DNA from: Chitinophaga jiangningensis
GTDB lineage: Bacteria > Bacteroidota > Bacteroidia > Chitinophagales > Chitinophagaceae
Direction of reading: 5' to 3'
Length of the DNA stretch: 64,000 bases
NCBI RefSeq assembly: GCF_900142605.1
Contig: NZ_FRBL01000008.1
Coordinates: 62,001 to 126,000, forward strand
In this document: in pieces, positions 17,171-25,281 of the stretch
Position numbering within the stretch: position 1 is the first letter of the stretch
How the letters are laid out: every line of letters starts with the position of its first letter
Position numbers and translations under genes: made by a program
The notes under the pieces: model-generated
What the model saw: the letters and a program-made list of their open reading frames with translations, nothing else
Databases searched by the model: none
What the model was told of the DNA's origin: nothing

Positions 17171-17201
17171 TAGTTTATATCGTAAACTACATTTACATTT
17201 G
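17171..17201 (+). promoter_or_regulatory. Operator dyad plus -7 promoter box before the winged-helix regulon
   Basis: TAGTTTA (17171-17177) and TAAACTA (17183-17189) form a perfect 7-base inverted repeat with a 5-base spacer. TACATTTG at 17194-17201 matches the Bacteroidetes -7 consensus TAnnTTTG. The same dyad with the same spacer occurs at 18112-18130 before the next unit. A winged-helix regulator gene lies between the two sites, so autoregulation by that protein is the simplest reading. Confidence 0.55.
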
Positions 17202-17225
17202 TAAGTAAACGCTAAAAGCTATTTC

Positions 17226-17801
17226 ATGGAAGCGAATGAAATGAGGCTGGACCCGGAGCAGAGTCTCCGGTTGATCACGGCCACCATAGCCAAAACCAGG
17301 GATAACATACGGGCAATGAGCGATTGCTTTTTACTGTGGGGCTGGCTGATTGCCGGGGCGAGTTTCGCCTTTTACGGGTTACATGCGTTTACGGATACTA
17401 CCCTCTATTTTTTACCGTTTCCCCTGGTGGTACTTGCCGGCGGTATCTGGACGATCCGTTTTTTCCGGCGGATGAAGGCGGGCACTGAAACCTGGTTAAA
17501 CTGGTTTCTGAAGCAGCTGTGGGCTACTATTGGTGTCTGCTTTTTGTTAGTGGTAGCCATGAGTGTGGTGAAACACCAGCTACCGTTTACGTATACACTA
17601 TTATTGGGGGGACTGGGAACGCTGGTATCAGGATTGGTGATGCGATTCAGGCCGTTAATTGGCGGAGGAATATTATTTTTGCTGCTGGCTTGCTGCAGTG
17701 TGGTGGTTAGCGATGCCATAAAACCTCTGTTGCAGGGTGTTGCCGTAATGGGTGGCTACCTCATACCAGGTTATTTACTGAAATATTCAAAAACAGCATA
17801 A
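17226..17801 (+). CDS. Hypothetical membrane protein in regulator operon
   Basis: The 191-residue product has a short cytoplasmic head (RLDPEQSLRLITATIAKTRDNIRAMSDCF) followed by about five hydrophobic segments with few charged residues between them. I do not recognise the family. It is followed after five bases by a winged-helix regulator gene, a pairing often seen in Bacteroidetes where the two are co-expressed. The shared operator upstream suggests it is repressed or activated together with the regulator. No catalytic or transport motif is visible. Confidence 0.75.
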   Translation: MEANEMRLDPEQSLRLITATIAKTRDNIRAMSDCFLLWGWLIAGASFAFYGLHAFTDTTLYFLPFPLVVLAGGIWTIRFFRRMKAGTETWLNWFLKQLWATIGVCFLLVVAMSVVKHQLPFTYTLLLGGLGTLVSGLVMRFRPLIGGGILFLLLACCSVVVSDAIKPLLQGVAVMGGYLIPGYLLKYSKTA

Positions 17802-17806
17802 CGGCG

Positions 17807-18091
17807 ATGTATAATGGTTTAGATCCTGTATTAAATACCCCGGTACGACTGGCAATTGTGTCGGTACTGGTAAAAATTAAGCAGGCGGATTTCAATTACC
17901 TGATGGAGGTTACCCAAACAACGCAGGGTAACCTGAGTCAGCAGATTAAAAAGCTGAGTGAGGCCAGGTACATTGAAGTGATCAAAACCTTTAAGGGCAA
18001 CTACCCGCAAACCATTTGCAAATTGACGGACACGGGAAAAAAAGCGTTTGAAAAATATGTAGCGGATATAAAAATCTACCTGCATTTGTAG
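17807..18091 (+). CDS. Small winged-helix transcriptional regulator
   Basis: The 94-residue product is a single winged-helix domain. It has LDPVLNTPVRLAIVSVL, a helix-turn-helix around FNYLMEVTQTTQGNLSQQIKKL, and a wing YPQTICKLTDTGKKAF. This matches the small HTH_34/MarR-like regulators. It lies five bases after the membrane protein gene. Identical-spacing inverted repeats precede both this unit (17171-17189) and the next gene (18112-18130), making them the probable binding sites. Confidence 0.85.
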   Translation: MYNGLDPVLNTPVRLAIVSVLVKIKQADFNYLMEVTQTTQGNLSQQIKKLSEARYIEVIKTFKGNYPQTICKLTDTGKKAFEKYVADIKIYLHL

Positions 18092-18111
18092 CGCGATTTT
18101 TTTTGTCCATT

Positions 18112-18130
18112 TGGTTTATAATGTAAACTA
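18112..18130 (+). promoter_or_regulatory. Second copy of the operator dyad
   Basis: TGGTTTA (18112-18118) and TAAACTA (18124-18130) form an inverted repeat with one mismatch and a 5-base spacer, matching the site at 17171-17189 in both arm sequence and spacing. It lies 31 bases before the next start codon. The common core is GTTTA-N5-TAAAC. Confidence 0.5.
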
Positions 18131-18161
18131 AATTAATATACTAATTCTTAAAATCCATTTT

Positions 18162-18848
18162 ATGTCGGTATCTTCTATTCATTCGCCGTATAGCCGGCAC
18201 CGTGGTCCCCATCCCGGCATCCTGGCAGTAGTCCATGTATCGTTGTTTGTGGCCAGTTTGGTCATCCTGGGCATACTAACCAAAGGCATGGGGTTTCCTA
18301 ATCCATTTGTACCGCTGGCGGATGCGCAGCACCGGCTGCAAAGCTTTGCGGATGCCACCCGGATCAATGCAGTATTACAATTTGGTGCGGCCATTCCGCT
18401 GGGATTGTTTACCGCAGCGGTAACCAGCAGGTTGAACTTCCTAGGGGTAAATGTAACGGGAGTGAATATTGCATTTTTTGGCGGCCTGTCGGCCTCCCTG
18501 TTTATGGCGCTTTCCGGCCTGTGCACCTGGGTATTGACCCAGCCTGGCGTAGCGGATAATTTGTCGGCCATGCACGCGATGCAGTTATTTGGTTTTGCCA
18601 CGGGTGGTGTGGCGCACGTAGTAGCATTAGGCTTACTAATGGCGGGCATTGCTGTTCCAGGTTTACTGGGAGGCTATACGCCCAAATGGGTAGCCTGGCT
18701 GGGACTAATACTGGCCGGGATCGCAGAGCTTTCTACGCTGAGCCTATTTTTTCCTGCACTAATGATCCTGTTGCCGGTAGTGCGTTTCGGGTCCTATGTA
18801 TGGTTGATTGCTACAGGGTTTACAATCGCCAGGAGTAAAACGAAGTGA
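18162..18848 (+). CDS. Hypothetical multi-pass membrane protein
   Basis: The 228-residue product has a polar N-terminus (about 24 residues, with HRGPHP) and six or seven hydrophobic helices rich in Gly and Ala. It resembles DUF4386-like or other small uncharacterised membrane families, but I cannot assign it firmly. It is preceded by the same operator dyad as the winged-helix regulator operon, so it probably belongs to the same regulon. No function can be given. Confidence 0.7.
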   Translation: MSVSSIHSPYSRHRGPHPGILAVVHVSLFVASLVILGILTKGMGFPNPFVPLADAQHRLQSFADATRINAVLQFGAAIPLGLFTAAVTSRLNFLGVNVTGVNIAFFGGLSASLFMALSGLCTWVLTQPGVADNLSAMHAMQLFGFATGGVAHVVALGLLMAGIAVPGLLGGYTPKWVAWLGLILAGIAELSTLSLFFPALMILLPVVRFGSYVWLIATGFTIARSKTK

Positions 18849-18915
18849 GTTGGCTGGAACCGGCGGTGGTAGGGATACTGCCGCCGGTAATGGCGGGCGA
18901 AAATTGTTTCATCAT

Positions 18916-19455
18916 TCAAAAATTAACATACATCGGATCATGCCCAACCGCCGGTATAAACTCCCCCGTTAGCCACTCCGTCCGCAGTTTAAGAAAGTTC
19001 GTTCCGCTCCCGTCTGTACAGCCGAAATACTCCTCCTGCAGCACTTCCCTGTCAATCACCAGTTGTGCATGTTTTTCTGTATCCAATAGTAAGCTCAGCA
19101 CGGTGGCACCGGCAGTATCCGTACCCAGCAAGGATTGCAGCAGTTTAACCGGTGCAAAACCTACGTGTGAAATGCGGAGTTCCGCGCTCAGGTCCTCCGG
19201 CGTAAAGGGCTTATCCTGTGGTGTTATCACCAGGTAAAAATCGTTCTGCTGGCGGTCGCACAAAAAAAGCGTTTGTACCATCATCACCTGTAGTTGCACT
19301 GCTACCTGCAGCAATTCAGCTGGTCCGGGGCTGGCATTAGTTTCCACGCGCTGGTATTCCACCGCATTTTCGCGGAGCATTTTATATACCAGTTTTTGAA
19401 GCGGTACATCGAAGGTGTTGGGCCGGTTTGTTTTGACCTCACTAACAAAAAACAT
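18916..19455 (-). CDS. YbaK/ProX-type deacylase family protein, second paralogue
   Basis: This 179-residue protein has the same length and layout as the product of 169-708: MxxVSE start, PLQKLVYKMLRENAV, the VQTLFLCDRQQNDFYLVIT core, ISHVGFAPVKLLQSLLGT, and the C-terminal GCTDGSGTNFLKL and EFIPAVGHDP motifs. The two copies are close paralogues but clearly diverged along their whole length, so the duplication is not recent. The family hydrolyses mischarged aminoacyl-tRNA; a distinct substrate for each copy is a reasonable guess. It is divergent from the amine oxidase gene, with little space between. Confidence 0.8.
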   Translation of the reverse strand: MFFVSEVKTNRPNTFDVPLQKLVYKMLRENAVEYQRVETNASPGPAELLQVAVQLQVMMVQTLFLCDRQQNDFYLVITPQDKPFTPEDLSAELRISHVGFAPVKLLQSLLGTDTAGATVLSLLLDTEKHAQLVIDREVLQEEYFGCTDGSGTNFLKLRTEWLTGEFIPAVGHDPMYVNF

Positions 19456-19568
19456 ACTTATGGACAGTTAAAACGAGGCTAAAGATACTATTACTTCTCT
19501 AAGAAATTATGCGCAACTGCACTCCTGCGTGGCACATTATCAGTAACTTTCCTGTATCAACGGAAAAC

Positions 19569-20861
19569 ATGAAACAAGCTGATATAATAGTAATTGGCGC
19601 TGGCGCCGCAGGACTGATGGCAGCCAGCCGACTTACCCGGGCTGGCAAAAAAGTAATTGTATTGGAGGCCCGGGAGCGTACCGGTGGCCGCATTCATACG
19701 ATTCAGCATGAACACGGACTGTCGTTTGCTGAATTGGGAGCGGAGTTTATTCATGGCGAACTGCCCGTTACACTCGACCTGCTAAGGGAAGCCGGTATTT
19801 CGTATAATGATACCCGTTTTGAAATGTTTCATCATCATAACGGACAAATACAACAAGGCGATGAACCCATTACCGGGTGGGATGAATTAATGGAAAAAAT
19901 GAACCAGCTGGAACAGGATTTGCCGCTGGAAGCATTCCTCGATCAACATTTCTCCGGTCCGGAATATACAGCCATGCGCAAGGAAATTACTGCCTTTGTA
20001 AACGGATACGACACCGCCTCACTCAGCGAGGTCAGTACTTTTGCTATCCGCAGCGAATGGGAACATGAGGACGATGAAGCACAACATCGGGTATCGGCAG
20101 GCTATCGCGCTATGATTCAATACCTGCAGGATATTTGTACAAAGGGAGGTAGCGAGATACTATTGCAGCAGGTGGTACAGCGCATCGAATGGACCAATGG
20201 AAGCGTAACTGTATACACACAAAGCAACAGTGTTTACCAGGCGGTAAAAGTGGTGGTGGCGCTACCACTGGGCGTGTTGCAGCAAGCAAACGGCGTTACT
20301 TTTGAACCAGCGCTGCAGCAGCATACAGCCGCATTGCACGACATAGGCTTTGGCGCCATCATCAAAATCCTCCTGGAATTCACCACCCCTTTCTGGATGA
20401 ACGATGCCGCATTCGGCAATCCTGCGTTGAGTGCCAGTACCACCAGGCTGGTGGTTTCCGGCGAAACGGTTCCAACCTACTGGACGCAGACGGAACCCGG
20501 CAGCACGTTACTCACCGGTTGGCTGGGAGGCCCGCCGGCATGGGAAATGCGGGAGTGGTCGGCCGATGAAATATTGCATGCCACCCTAACATCTCTGCAT
20601 CGCATCTACCAGGTTCCACTTAAAACATTGCAATCTCAGCTAAGCGGCTGGCAGGTAGTTAACTGGACGGCCGATCCGTATACACGCGGGTCATATGCGT
20701 ATGATAAAGTGCCGAGCAGTGCTGCAAGAAAAATATTATCACAGCCGATACAGGATACCGTCTATTTTGCGGGGGAGTATTTGTATGAAGGGCCTGCTAT
20801 GGGAACTGTGGAAGCAGCGCTGACAAGCGGGAAGTCGGTGGCCTCCATCATAACAACGTAG
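19569..20861 (+). CDS. Flavin monoamine oxidase family FAD-dependent oxidoreductase
   Basis: The 430-residue enzyme has an N-terminal Rossmann FAD-binding motif (GAGAAG, residues 10-15), the ERTGGRI motif that follows it in amine oxidases, and the C-terminal FAD-contact segment YFAGEYLYEGPAMGTVEAALTSG. It probably oxidises an amine with oxygen to an imine and hydrogen peroxide in the cytoplasm; no signal peptide is present. The open frame begins at 19509, but ATG 19569 sits directly before the FAD-binding strand and has a GGAAAA ribosome-binding site. The substrate is unknown. The TAG stop lies inside a palindromic repeat element. Confidence 0.88.
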   Translation: MKQADIIVIGAGAAGLMAASRLTRAGKKVIVLEARERTGGRIHTIQHEHGLSFAELGAEFIHGELPVTLDLLREAGISYNDTRFEMFHHHNGQIQQGDEPITGWDELMEKMNQLEQDLPLEAFLDQHFSGPEYTAMRKEITAFVNGYDTASLSEVSTFAIRSEWEHEDDEAQHRVSAGYRAMIQYLQDICTKGGSEILLQQVVQRIEWTNGSVTVYTQSNSVYQAVKVVVALPLGVLQQANGVTFEPALQQHTAALHDIGFGAIIKILLEFTTPFWMNDAAFGNPALSASTTRLVVSGETVPTYWTQTEPGSTLLTGWLGGPPAWEMREWSADEILHATLTSLHRIYQVPLKTLQSQLSGWQVVNWTADPYTRGSYAYDKVPSSAARKILSQPIQDTVYFAGEYLYEGPAMGTVEAALTSGKSVASIITT

Positions 20862-20916
20862 AGACGTGCGCAGCCCGTCTATCAAACGTGGGCAGAGGGG
20901 CGCAGCCCCTCTCTAC
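20858..20916. repeat. Paired palindromic (REP-like) element between convergent genes
   Basis: Unit 1 (20858-20881) starts GTAGAGACG and folds around a GCA loop. Unit 2 (20893-20916) folds as AGAGGGGC-GCA-GCCCCTCT and ends CTCTAC, the inverse of GTAGAG. The units are in opposite orientation. The TAG inside GTAGAG supplies the stop codon of the gene on each side. The element should also act as a terminator for both genes. It resembles the pair at 27821-27940. Confidence 0.6.
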
Positions 20917-21410
20917 CTAAGCCGTAAATTAAGCACCCGTATAAACAACGGGATAAGCCCAATTGATACCACCACAAAAATAGCCACCCGGACATAATTC
21001 AGCGTTTGCCACAACGATACCCGCTCTGCCAGGTTACTTACCACCGCCTGGGCTGCTGCAATCTTTTGAAAATTTATGATATTGGGCGCAAAGAACACTA
21101 ATGTCCACACCCGTACGGCGAAGTGAACCGCAAACAATACCAGCAGCCAGTTCCTTGCAAAATCTATCTTCCAGCAAAAAATGATGGCTAATAAAAATGT
21201 AACTTCATGTACGGAATGCAACACAATCCAGAAATTTTTTAAGCTCGCTCCTCTCCCGTCTAATAGCAATTTAAAATTCTCCGGCGGTACCGCCGTCCAT
21301 TTTGGTACAAACACCAGCGTTTCAAAAATCTGCGCACCGTTCATGAGAAAATAAATTACGGTGGTAATGAACAGCCACACCTCAGCTCGGGTTAAATAAC
21401 TTGATGTCAT
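20913..21410 (-). CDS. Hypothetical four-helix membrane protein
   Basis: The 165-residue product has four hydrophobic segments, with a conserved-looking NGAQIFETLVFVPKWTAVPPE loop after the first and a LNYVRVAIFVVVSIGLI final helix. The layout is reminiscent of DUF1772/anthrone oxygenase-like proteins, but I am not sure of this. It is divergent from the MarR-type regulator at 21543, which may control it. No signal peptide beyond the first membrane segment is seen. Confidence 0.7.
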   Translation of the reverse strand: MTSSYLTRAEVWLFITTVIYFLMNGAQIFETLVFVPKWTAVPPENFKLLLDGRGASLKNFWIVLHSVHEVTFLLAIIFCWKIDFARNWLLVLFAVHFAVRVWTLVFFAPNIINFQKIAAAQAVVSNLAERVSLWQTLNYVRVAIFVVVSIGLIPLFIRVLNLRLR

Positions 21411-21420
21411 ATGTTTAATT

Positions 21421-21540
21421 ATATCGGTTTAGTTATATTCAACTTCACAAAACAACTATTTCGACATAAAATTAAGAAAATACAGTAATAAACAAAGTTA
21501 TTCGTCTTAAATAATTTACTTTTACATCGAATCCGATATA
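21421..21540. promoter_or_regulatory. Divergent promoter region with mirrored CCGATATA words
   Basis: CCGATAT appears on the minus strand at 21421-21427, just before the membrane protein start, and CCGATATA on the plus strand at 21533-21540, just before the MarR gene start. Each copy points toward the gene it precedes. They are candidate regulator sites, but the arms are short. Confidence 0.25.
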
Positions 21541-21542
21541 TC

Positions 21543-22244
21543 ATGAGCGAACTGGTGAAACTTATTTCTGCCTGGGATACATACAATCAGCAGCACAAAG
21601 GCGCTACTGCTGTGGAATTCTGCATGAACTTTTTAGCTACAGAGAGCAACGGCCAACTCTTCAGCGGCCTCACACCGCCGGATCTGGACACCGTTTTTGC
21701 CAAACTAATCGGCCGCGTAGCCAATATGCACACCGTGTATTGCAAAATGGCACTGCAGGATATGCCTGGCTTTGAGCTGGAATGGTTTTACTTCCTCAGC
21801 TCCATTTATCACCTGAAATCAGTCAAAAAAACACAGCTGATCCAGTACAACTTTACCGAACAAACCACCGGCATCGATATCCTCAATAAATTGAAAAAAC
21901 TCGGCTACGTGAGTGAAAAAGCCGACCCGGACGATAAACGGGCCAAACTGGTGAGCATCACCAAAGCGGGAGAAAAAACGTTGTTTAAATTATATCAGCT
22001 GCTGTATAAACCTACGCTGCTACTGTATCACGACATCAGCCAGCAGGACAAGCAAGTGGTGGTGAACCTCCTCAAACGCACCGAACAAAAGCACCAGGAA
22101 ATGCTTTCCGGCGCCCGTAATAAATCCATCGATGAACTGTTGGTGCAGGAACTGGGTTCAGCAAAAATTACGGCCATCGCTAAAGAACAGGAAAATAGAA
22201 TTACACAATTTTCAAATGCCAGAAAAACCAAGGAAGATGTGTAA
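21543..22244 (+). CDS. MarR family transcriptional regulator
   Basis: The 233-residue product has a MarR-type winged helix in its middle (LEWFYFLSSIYHLKSVKKTQLIQYNFTEQ, then DILNKLKKLGYVSEKADPDDKRAKLVSITKAGEKTL). The wing motif DPDDKRAKLVSIT is characteristic. The N-terminal 75 residues and C-terminal 55 residues extend the usual 150-residue MarR core and are helical. It is transcribed away from the membrane protein gene at 20913-21410 and probably regulates it. The ligand is unknown. Confidence 0.88.
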   Translation: MSELVKLISAWDTYNQQHKGATAVEFCMNFLATESNGQLFSGLTPPDLDTVFAKLIGRVANMHTVYCKMALQDMPGFELEWFYFLSSIYHLKSVKKTQLIQYNFTEQTTGIDILNKLKKLGYVSEKADPDDKRAKLVSITKAGEKTLFKLYQLLYKPTLLLYHDISQQDKQVVVNLLKRTEQKHQEMLSGARNKSIDELLVQELGSAKITAIAKEQENRITQFSNARKTKEDV

Positions 22245-22251
22245 ATAAGAA

Positions 22252-22290
22252 TCCCATAGAGAAAAAACCTTCAGTCTATTCTCTATGGGA
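22252..22290. terminator. Bidirectional terminator between convergent units
   Basis: TCCCATAGAGA (22252-22262) pairs perfectly with 22280-22290 around a 17-base loop. It separates the MarR gene from the end of the cobalamin operon on the other strand. No long T run follows, so efficiency is uncertain. Confidence 0.55.
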
Positions 22291-22334
22291 CGTCATACCT
22301 TCTGCCGAAGGCAAAAGCTAATTCTTAACTACAA

Positions 22335-23690
22335 CTAATTAAACGAATAGGTAAAGAAAGTACCTGCCGGAAAATTCGTATAATCCTTATAGTTAGCGCG
22401 CAGCGCCGCATCACCACTGAAGTTGAACACACTGATATTATTGATCAGGTAGTTCAATCCATAACCTTTCATGGTATTGAGATATACCTCACCGGTAACC
22501 GGATGCACCGCAATATTATTGTAAACGATACCAGCGTTTTCTACCATCGTTTTCGCATCCACCATAAACTCAGTTGTATTCAGACTGAATACATGACGGT
22601 AAATTTTTGTACCGGCACCGCTGAAATACAGCGTATCGCCTTTGGCGGTAATGCCTGGTGTAGCGCCGAAGCCTGCACTTAAGCTACCGGTAGTAATTTC
22701 GTTCGCTTTTATCAGCGAGTAATCCCTGAAGTTGATTTTAGAGATTTTCGAAGGTGCACCGGTAGTGGACACCCAGATGTTACCGTCGCTCGCTTTTACC
22801 ACGCCACTTACGGATGCTTTCATATCCAGCGCATAGCTAATAGTGTCTTTATCCGCTTCCACCACAAACACTTTGGTGCCGGCAGCGGCAAATATTTTAC
22901 CGTTTGAAACGGCCATAGTCATTTTAGCTGCAGAACGGGAACCTTTGATGAACGTCAGCACTTTGGTGGTGGTATTGAATTTCGACAAACCATTGTTATC
23001 CCTTATGATCACGTTCTGCTCGTTCAGTACGGCCACATGTGTAGGCCAGCTCAGGGTGCTCAACTCGTCATTGAACGCTGCTTCCTTTTTCAAAGTTTCG
23101 GCATTGGCTACAATCAGTCGGCCATCATTTTGAAAAGAGGTACCCACTGCATTTTTGTTGCCATTTTGAGAAATGATATAGATCTTGTTATTACGGATAA
23201 ATAAATCCTGTGCTACATTACCCAGCTGGGTACCGTTGGCTTTAAAATAGGCACTGTCCGTCACCACACCTTTAGGACTAATGAAGGTAAGGCTACCATT
23301 CTCCGTAGTCATGTTGCCTTCATTAAGCACGAAAGTCCCGAACTTGTACTTACCGTATACGTTAATCGTTTCCTGGGAGCTTGTTTTCTGCCCGTTCAGC
23401 GCTGCTGTTACAGTAATTTTATGCTCCCCTAAATCGCTGGTCACGAATTTAAAAATGCTGTCCGTAACAGCTGCATCCTTACCATCCACTGCCCAGGCAT
23501 AGGTGCTGCCTTTGCCTGCTTTTACTTTAAACACAAGGGTGTCTTCCTGTGCTACGGCGTTTTGCGCAAGTACATTTACAATCGCCACTTCAGGGGCTTC
23601 TACCGGCACAAGATCCGTTGCTTCATTTTTGGAACAGGATACTGCTGCCACGGCGATGAACGCCCCTACGCCTAATACACTTTTTTTCAT
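22335..23690 (-). CDS. DUF5074/YncE-like beta-propeller lipoprotein, BtuG-like
   Basis: The 451-residue product has a lipoprotein signal (VSCSKN), an Ig/PKD-like N-terminal domain (about 35-110) and a propeller-like body that starts with GTFVLNEGNMTTENGSLTFIS. The LNEGN motif and repeated blades are shared with the protein of 27965-29116. Proteins of this kind in Bacteroides (BtuG) are surface lipoproteins that bind cobalamin with high affinity and cap the BtuB receptor; that is established for BtuG2, and the assignment here is inferred from similarity and from the riboswitch-led operon. It is the last gene of that operon and the second BtuG-like copy. Confidence 0.78.
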   Translation of the reverse strand: MKKSVLGVGAFIAVAAVSCSKNEATDLVPVEAPEVAIVNVLAQNAVAQEDTLVFKVKAGKGSTYAWAVDGKDAAVTDSIFKFVTSDLGEHKITVTAALNGQKTSSQETINVYGKYKFGTFVLNEGNMTTENGSLTFISPKGVVTDSAYFKANGTQLGNVAQDLFIRNNKIYIISQNGNKNAVGTSFQNDGRLIVANAETLKKEAAFNDELSTLSWPTHVAVLNEQNVIIRDNNGLSKFNTTTKVLTFIKGSRSAAKMTMAVSNGKIFAAAGTKVFVVEADKDTISYALDMKASVSGVVKASDGNIWVSTTGAPSKISKINFRDYSLIKANEITTGSLSAGFGATPGITAKGDTLYFSGAGTKIYRHVFSLNTTEFMVDAKTMVENAGIVYNNIAVHPVTGEVYLNTMKGYGLNYLINNISVFNFSGDAALRANYKDYTNFPAGTFFTYSFN

Positions 23691-23721
23691 ATGCTTTTGA
23701 TACTAATTGATGTTGCTATTG

Positions 23722-25236
23722 TTAGTTAATGGTGGCAATGTTGGTACCCAGCAGGTGCAGGTCTTCACCGCGACTCACCTCGGTGGATGATTCACCCAAC
23801 CAGCCGTTTTCCTGGTCCACGCCATTATATATTTTTACGAAGTCAATACCCGGCAGCGTTACTTTATTACCGTTTTTGTCAATGGCCCAGTCGATGTCAA
23901 TGCCTGAATTATCATGTACGTTTGGATAATTATCTACATAGCCGTAGCTATAAGCATACAGCACATAGTAGCTACCGGAGCCACTTTCATCTACGCCATT
24001 GGCAGCCAGCCGAATGCCTTTAAAAGTGAGCTGGTTGTCTTTTACCCAACCCGGATAATAGCTTTGCGTATGGTAGGTATTTTTGATTTTATAGCCTTGT
24101 TGTCCCTGATTATCTTTCCACTGGATGTAGTTGGCAATGCTGGTGTAGTTATCCGGTGTGCCAGGTGTTTCAGTAGCCGGGCGGTTGTAGGTCATTTCGT
24201 AATTGCGGAAGGTGCGTACATCTACCTTACCGTTTACGGCGGCGCTGTACCATAGTTCTTTGTCGGCGCCGAAGTTGCCGCTGCCTTTGATCTCATACCA
24301 CTCGTCCTCATCCGGCTTACCGTTCTTATTTTTATCGTATGCTACCATTACCACACCAGGCTCACAGCTGCCACCAAAAGGCGCATTGGGGCGCGGGTTG
24401 GAGTTAGCCCCAAAGGCATTACCATTGATGCGAAAATCGCGCCTGCCAGCTACGTTTACGATGGTATGATCAAAGCCTATCACCACATAGCCTCCCCAGC
24501 CACCCAGCGTAATAACACTGGCATCTTCCCCCTTCAATTCTTTTTCTACCTTAGCCAGCATGGTTTCGTAGGTATCACCGGTAGTGTATTTAGGCATTTC
24601 GTTTACGAACTGGCCCGGGGCGGGCAGGTAATCAAATACTTTGGAAATATAGGGAGATGGTGCCTGCGTAGCCTGCTTTACGGTTACCAACAGGGTATCA
24701 CTCAGGCTGCCGGAGGAAACACTGATTTTATAGGCCCCCTTGTCTACCGCCGTGAATAAGGCCGTGGTATTAGCGGCAGTCAGCCGGTACAGGTCACCCG
24801 GAGCCGTTACTACTTCCCATTTCACATCCGTTTTCCCGGCGAACTTAGCGGAGGCTTCCAGTGCGAGGATGGTATTGGCATTGGTTTCCCGGTTCAGGTA
24901 CTGACCGGTGGTAATCTGTATCACTTTCTGAATAATATTACCCCGGTTATATGCCGTTACCACCAGGCTGAAAGTACCGGCAGTCGCAGGAGCCACAAAG
25001 TTGTACTGCAGCGCATTGGCGGCACGCGTGCCATTGAGTACCCACACAATGGAATCCACCTTATTTTCCACGGTGGGCTTCAGCAACAGGGATTCTTTTA
25101 CCACTACATAATAAGCGGAATCCAGGCCGGAAATTACCGGTGGTGTATCCGGTATTTCAGCTCCTTCTTTTTTACAGCTGCTGATTATCAACAAACCGCA
25201 GGCAAGGTAAACGAGAAATTTAAATCGATTATTCAT
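23722..25236 (-). CDS. PKD-like family surface lipoprotein
   Basis: The 504-residue product has a lipoprotein signal (LLIISSCKKE), PKD/Ig-like repeats in the first 200 residues, and a C-terminal domain with GGWGGYVVIGFDHTIVN, an EPGVVMVAYDKNKNGKPDEDEWYEI calcium-binding-like loop, and VTLPGIDFVKIYN. It is a paralogue of the protein at 26260-27732, which shares the WGGY, NKNGKPDEEEWYEI and LPGIDFVKV motifs. It lies in a cobalamin riboswitch operon and is probably exported to the cell surface, where it could bind corrinoids or support the receptor. The exact role is not known. Confidence 0.8.
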   Translation of the reverse strand: MNNRFKFLVYLACGLLIISSCKKEGAEIPDTPPVISGLDSAYYVVVKESLLLKPTVENKVDSIVWVLNGTRAANALQYNFVAPATAGTFSLVVTAYNRGNIIQKVIQITTGQYLNRETNANTILALEASAKFAGKTDVKWEVVTAPGDLYRLTAANTTALFTAVDKGAYKISVSSGSLSDTLLVTVKQATQAPSPYISKVFDYLPAPGQFVNEMPKYTTGDTYETMLAKVEKELKGEDASVITLGGWGGYVVIGFDHTIVNVAGRRDFRINGNAFGANSNPRPNAPFGGSCEPGVVMVAYDKNKNGKPDEDEWYEIKGSGNFGADKELWYSAAVNGKVDVRTFRNYEMTYNRPATETPGTPDNYTSIANYIQWKDNQGQQGYKIKNTYHTQSYYPGWVKDNQLTFKGIRLAANGVDESGSGSYYVLYAYSYGYVDNYPNVHDNSGIDIDWAIDKNGNKVTLPGIDFVKIYNGVDQENGWLGESSTEVSRGEDLHLLGTNIATIN

Positions 25237-25281
25237 TTGATATAATTTTAAAAGAAAAGCCGGGCATAACTTTTAATGCCG

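Noticed and set aside
20858..20916. CRISPR repeat or insertion-sequence end.
   Set aside because: Only two inverted units with no spacer array, and no transposase gene in the window.
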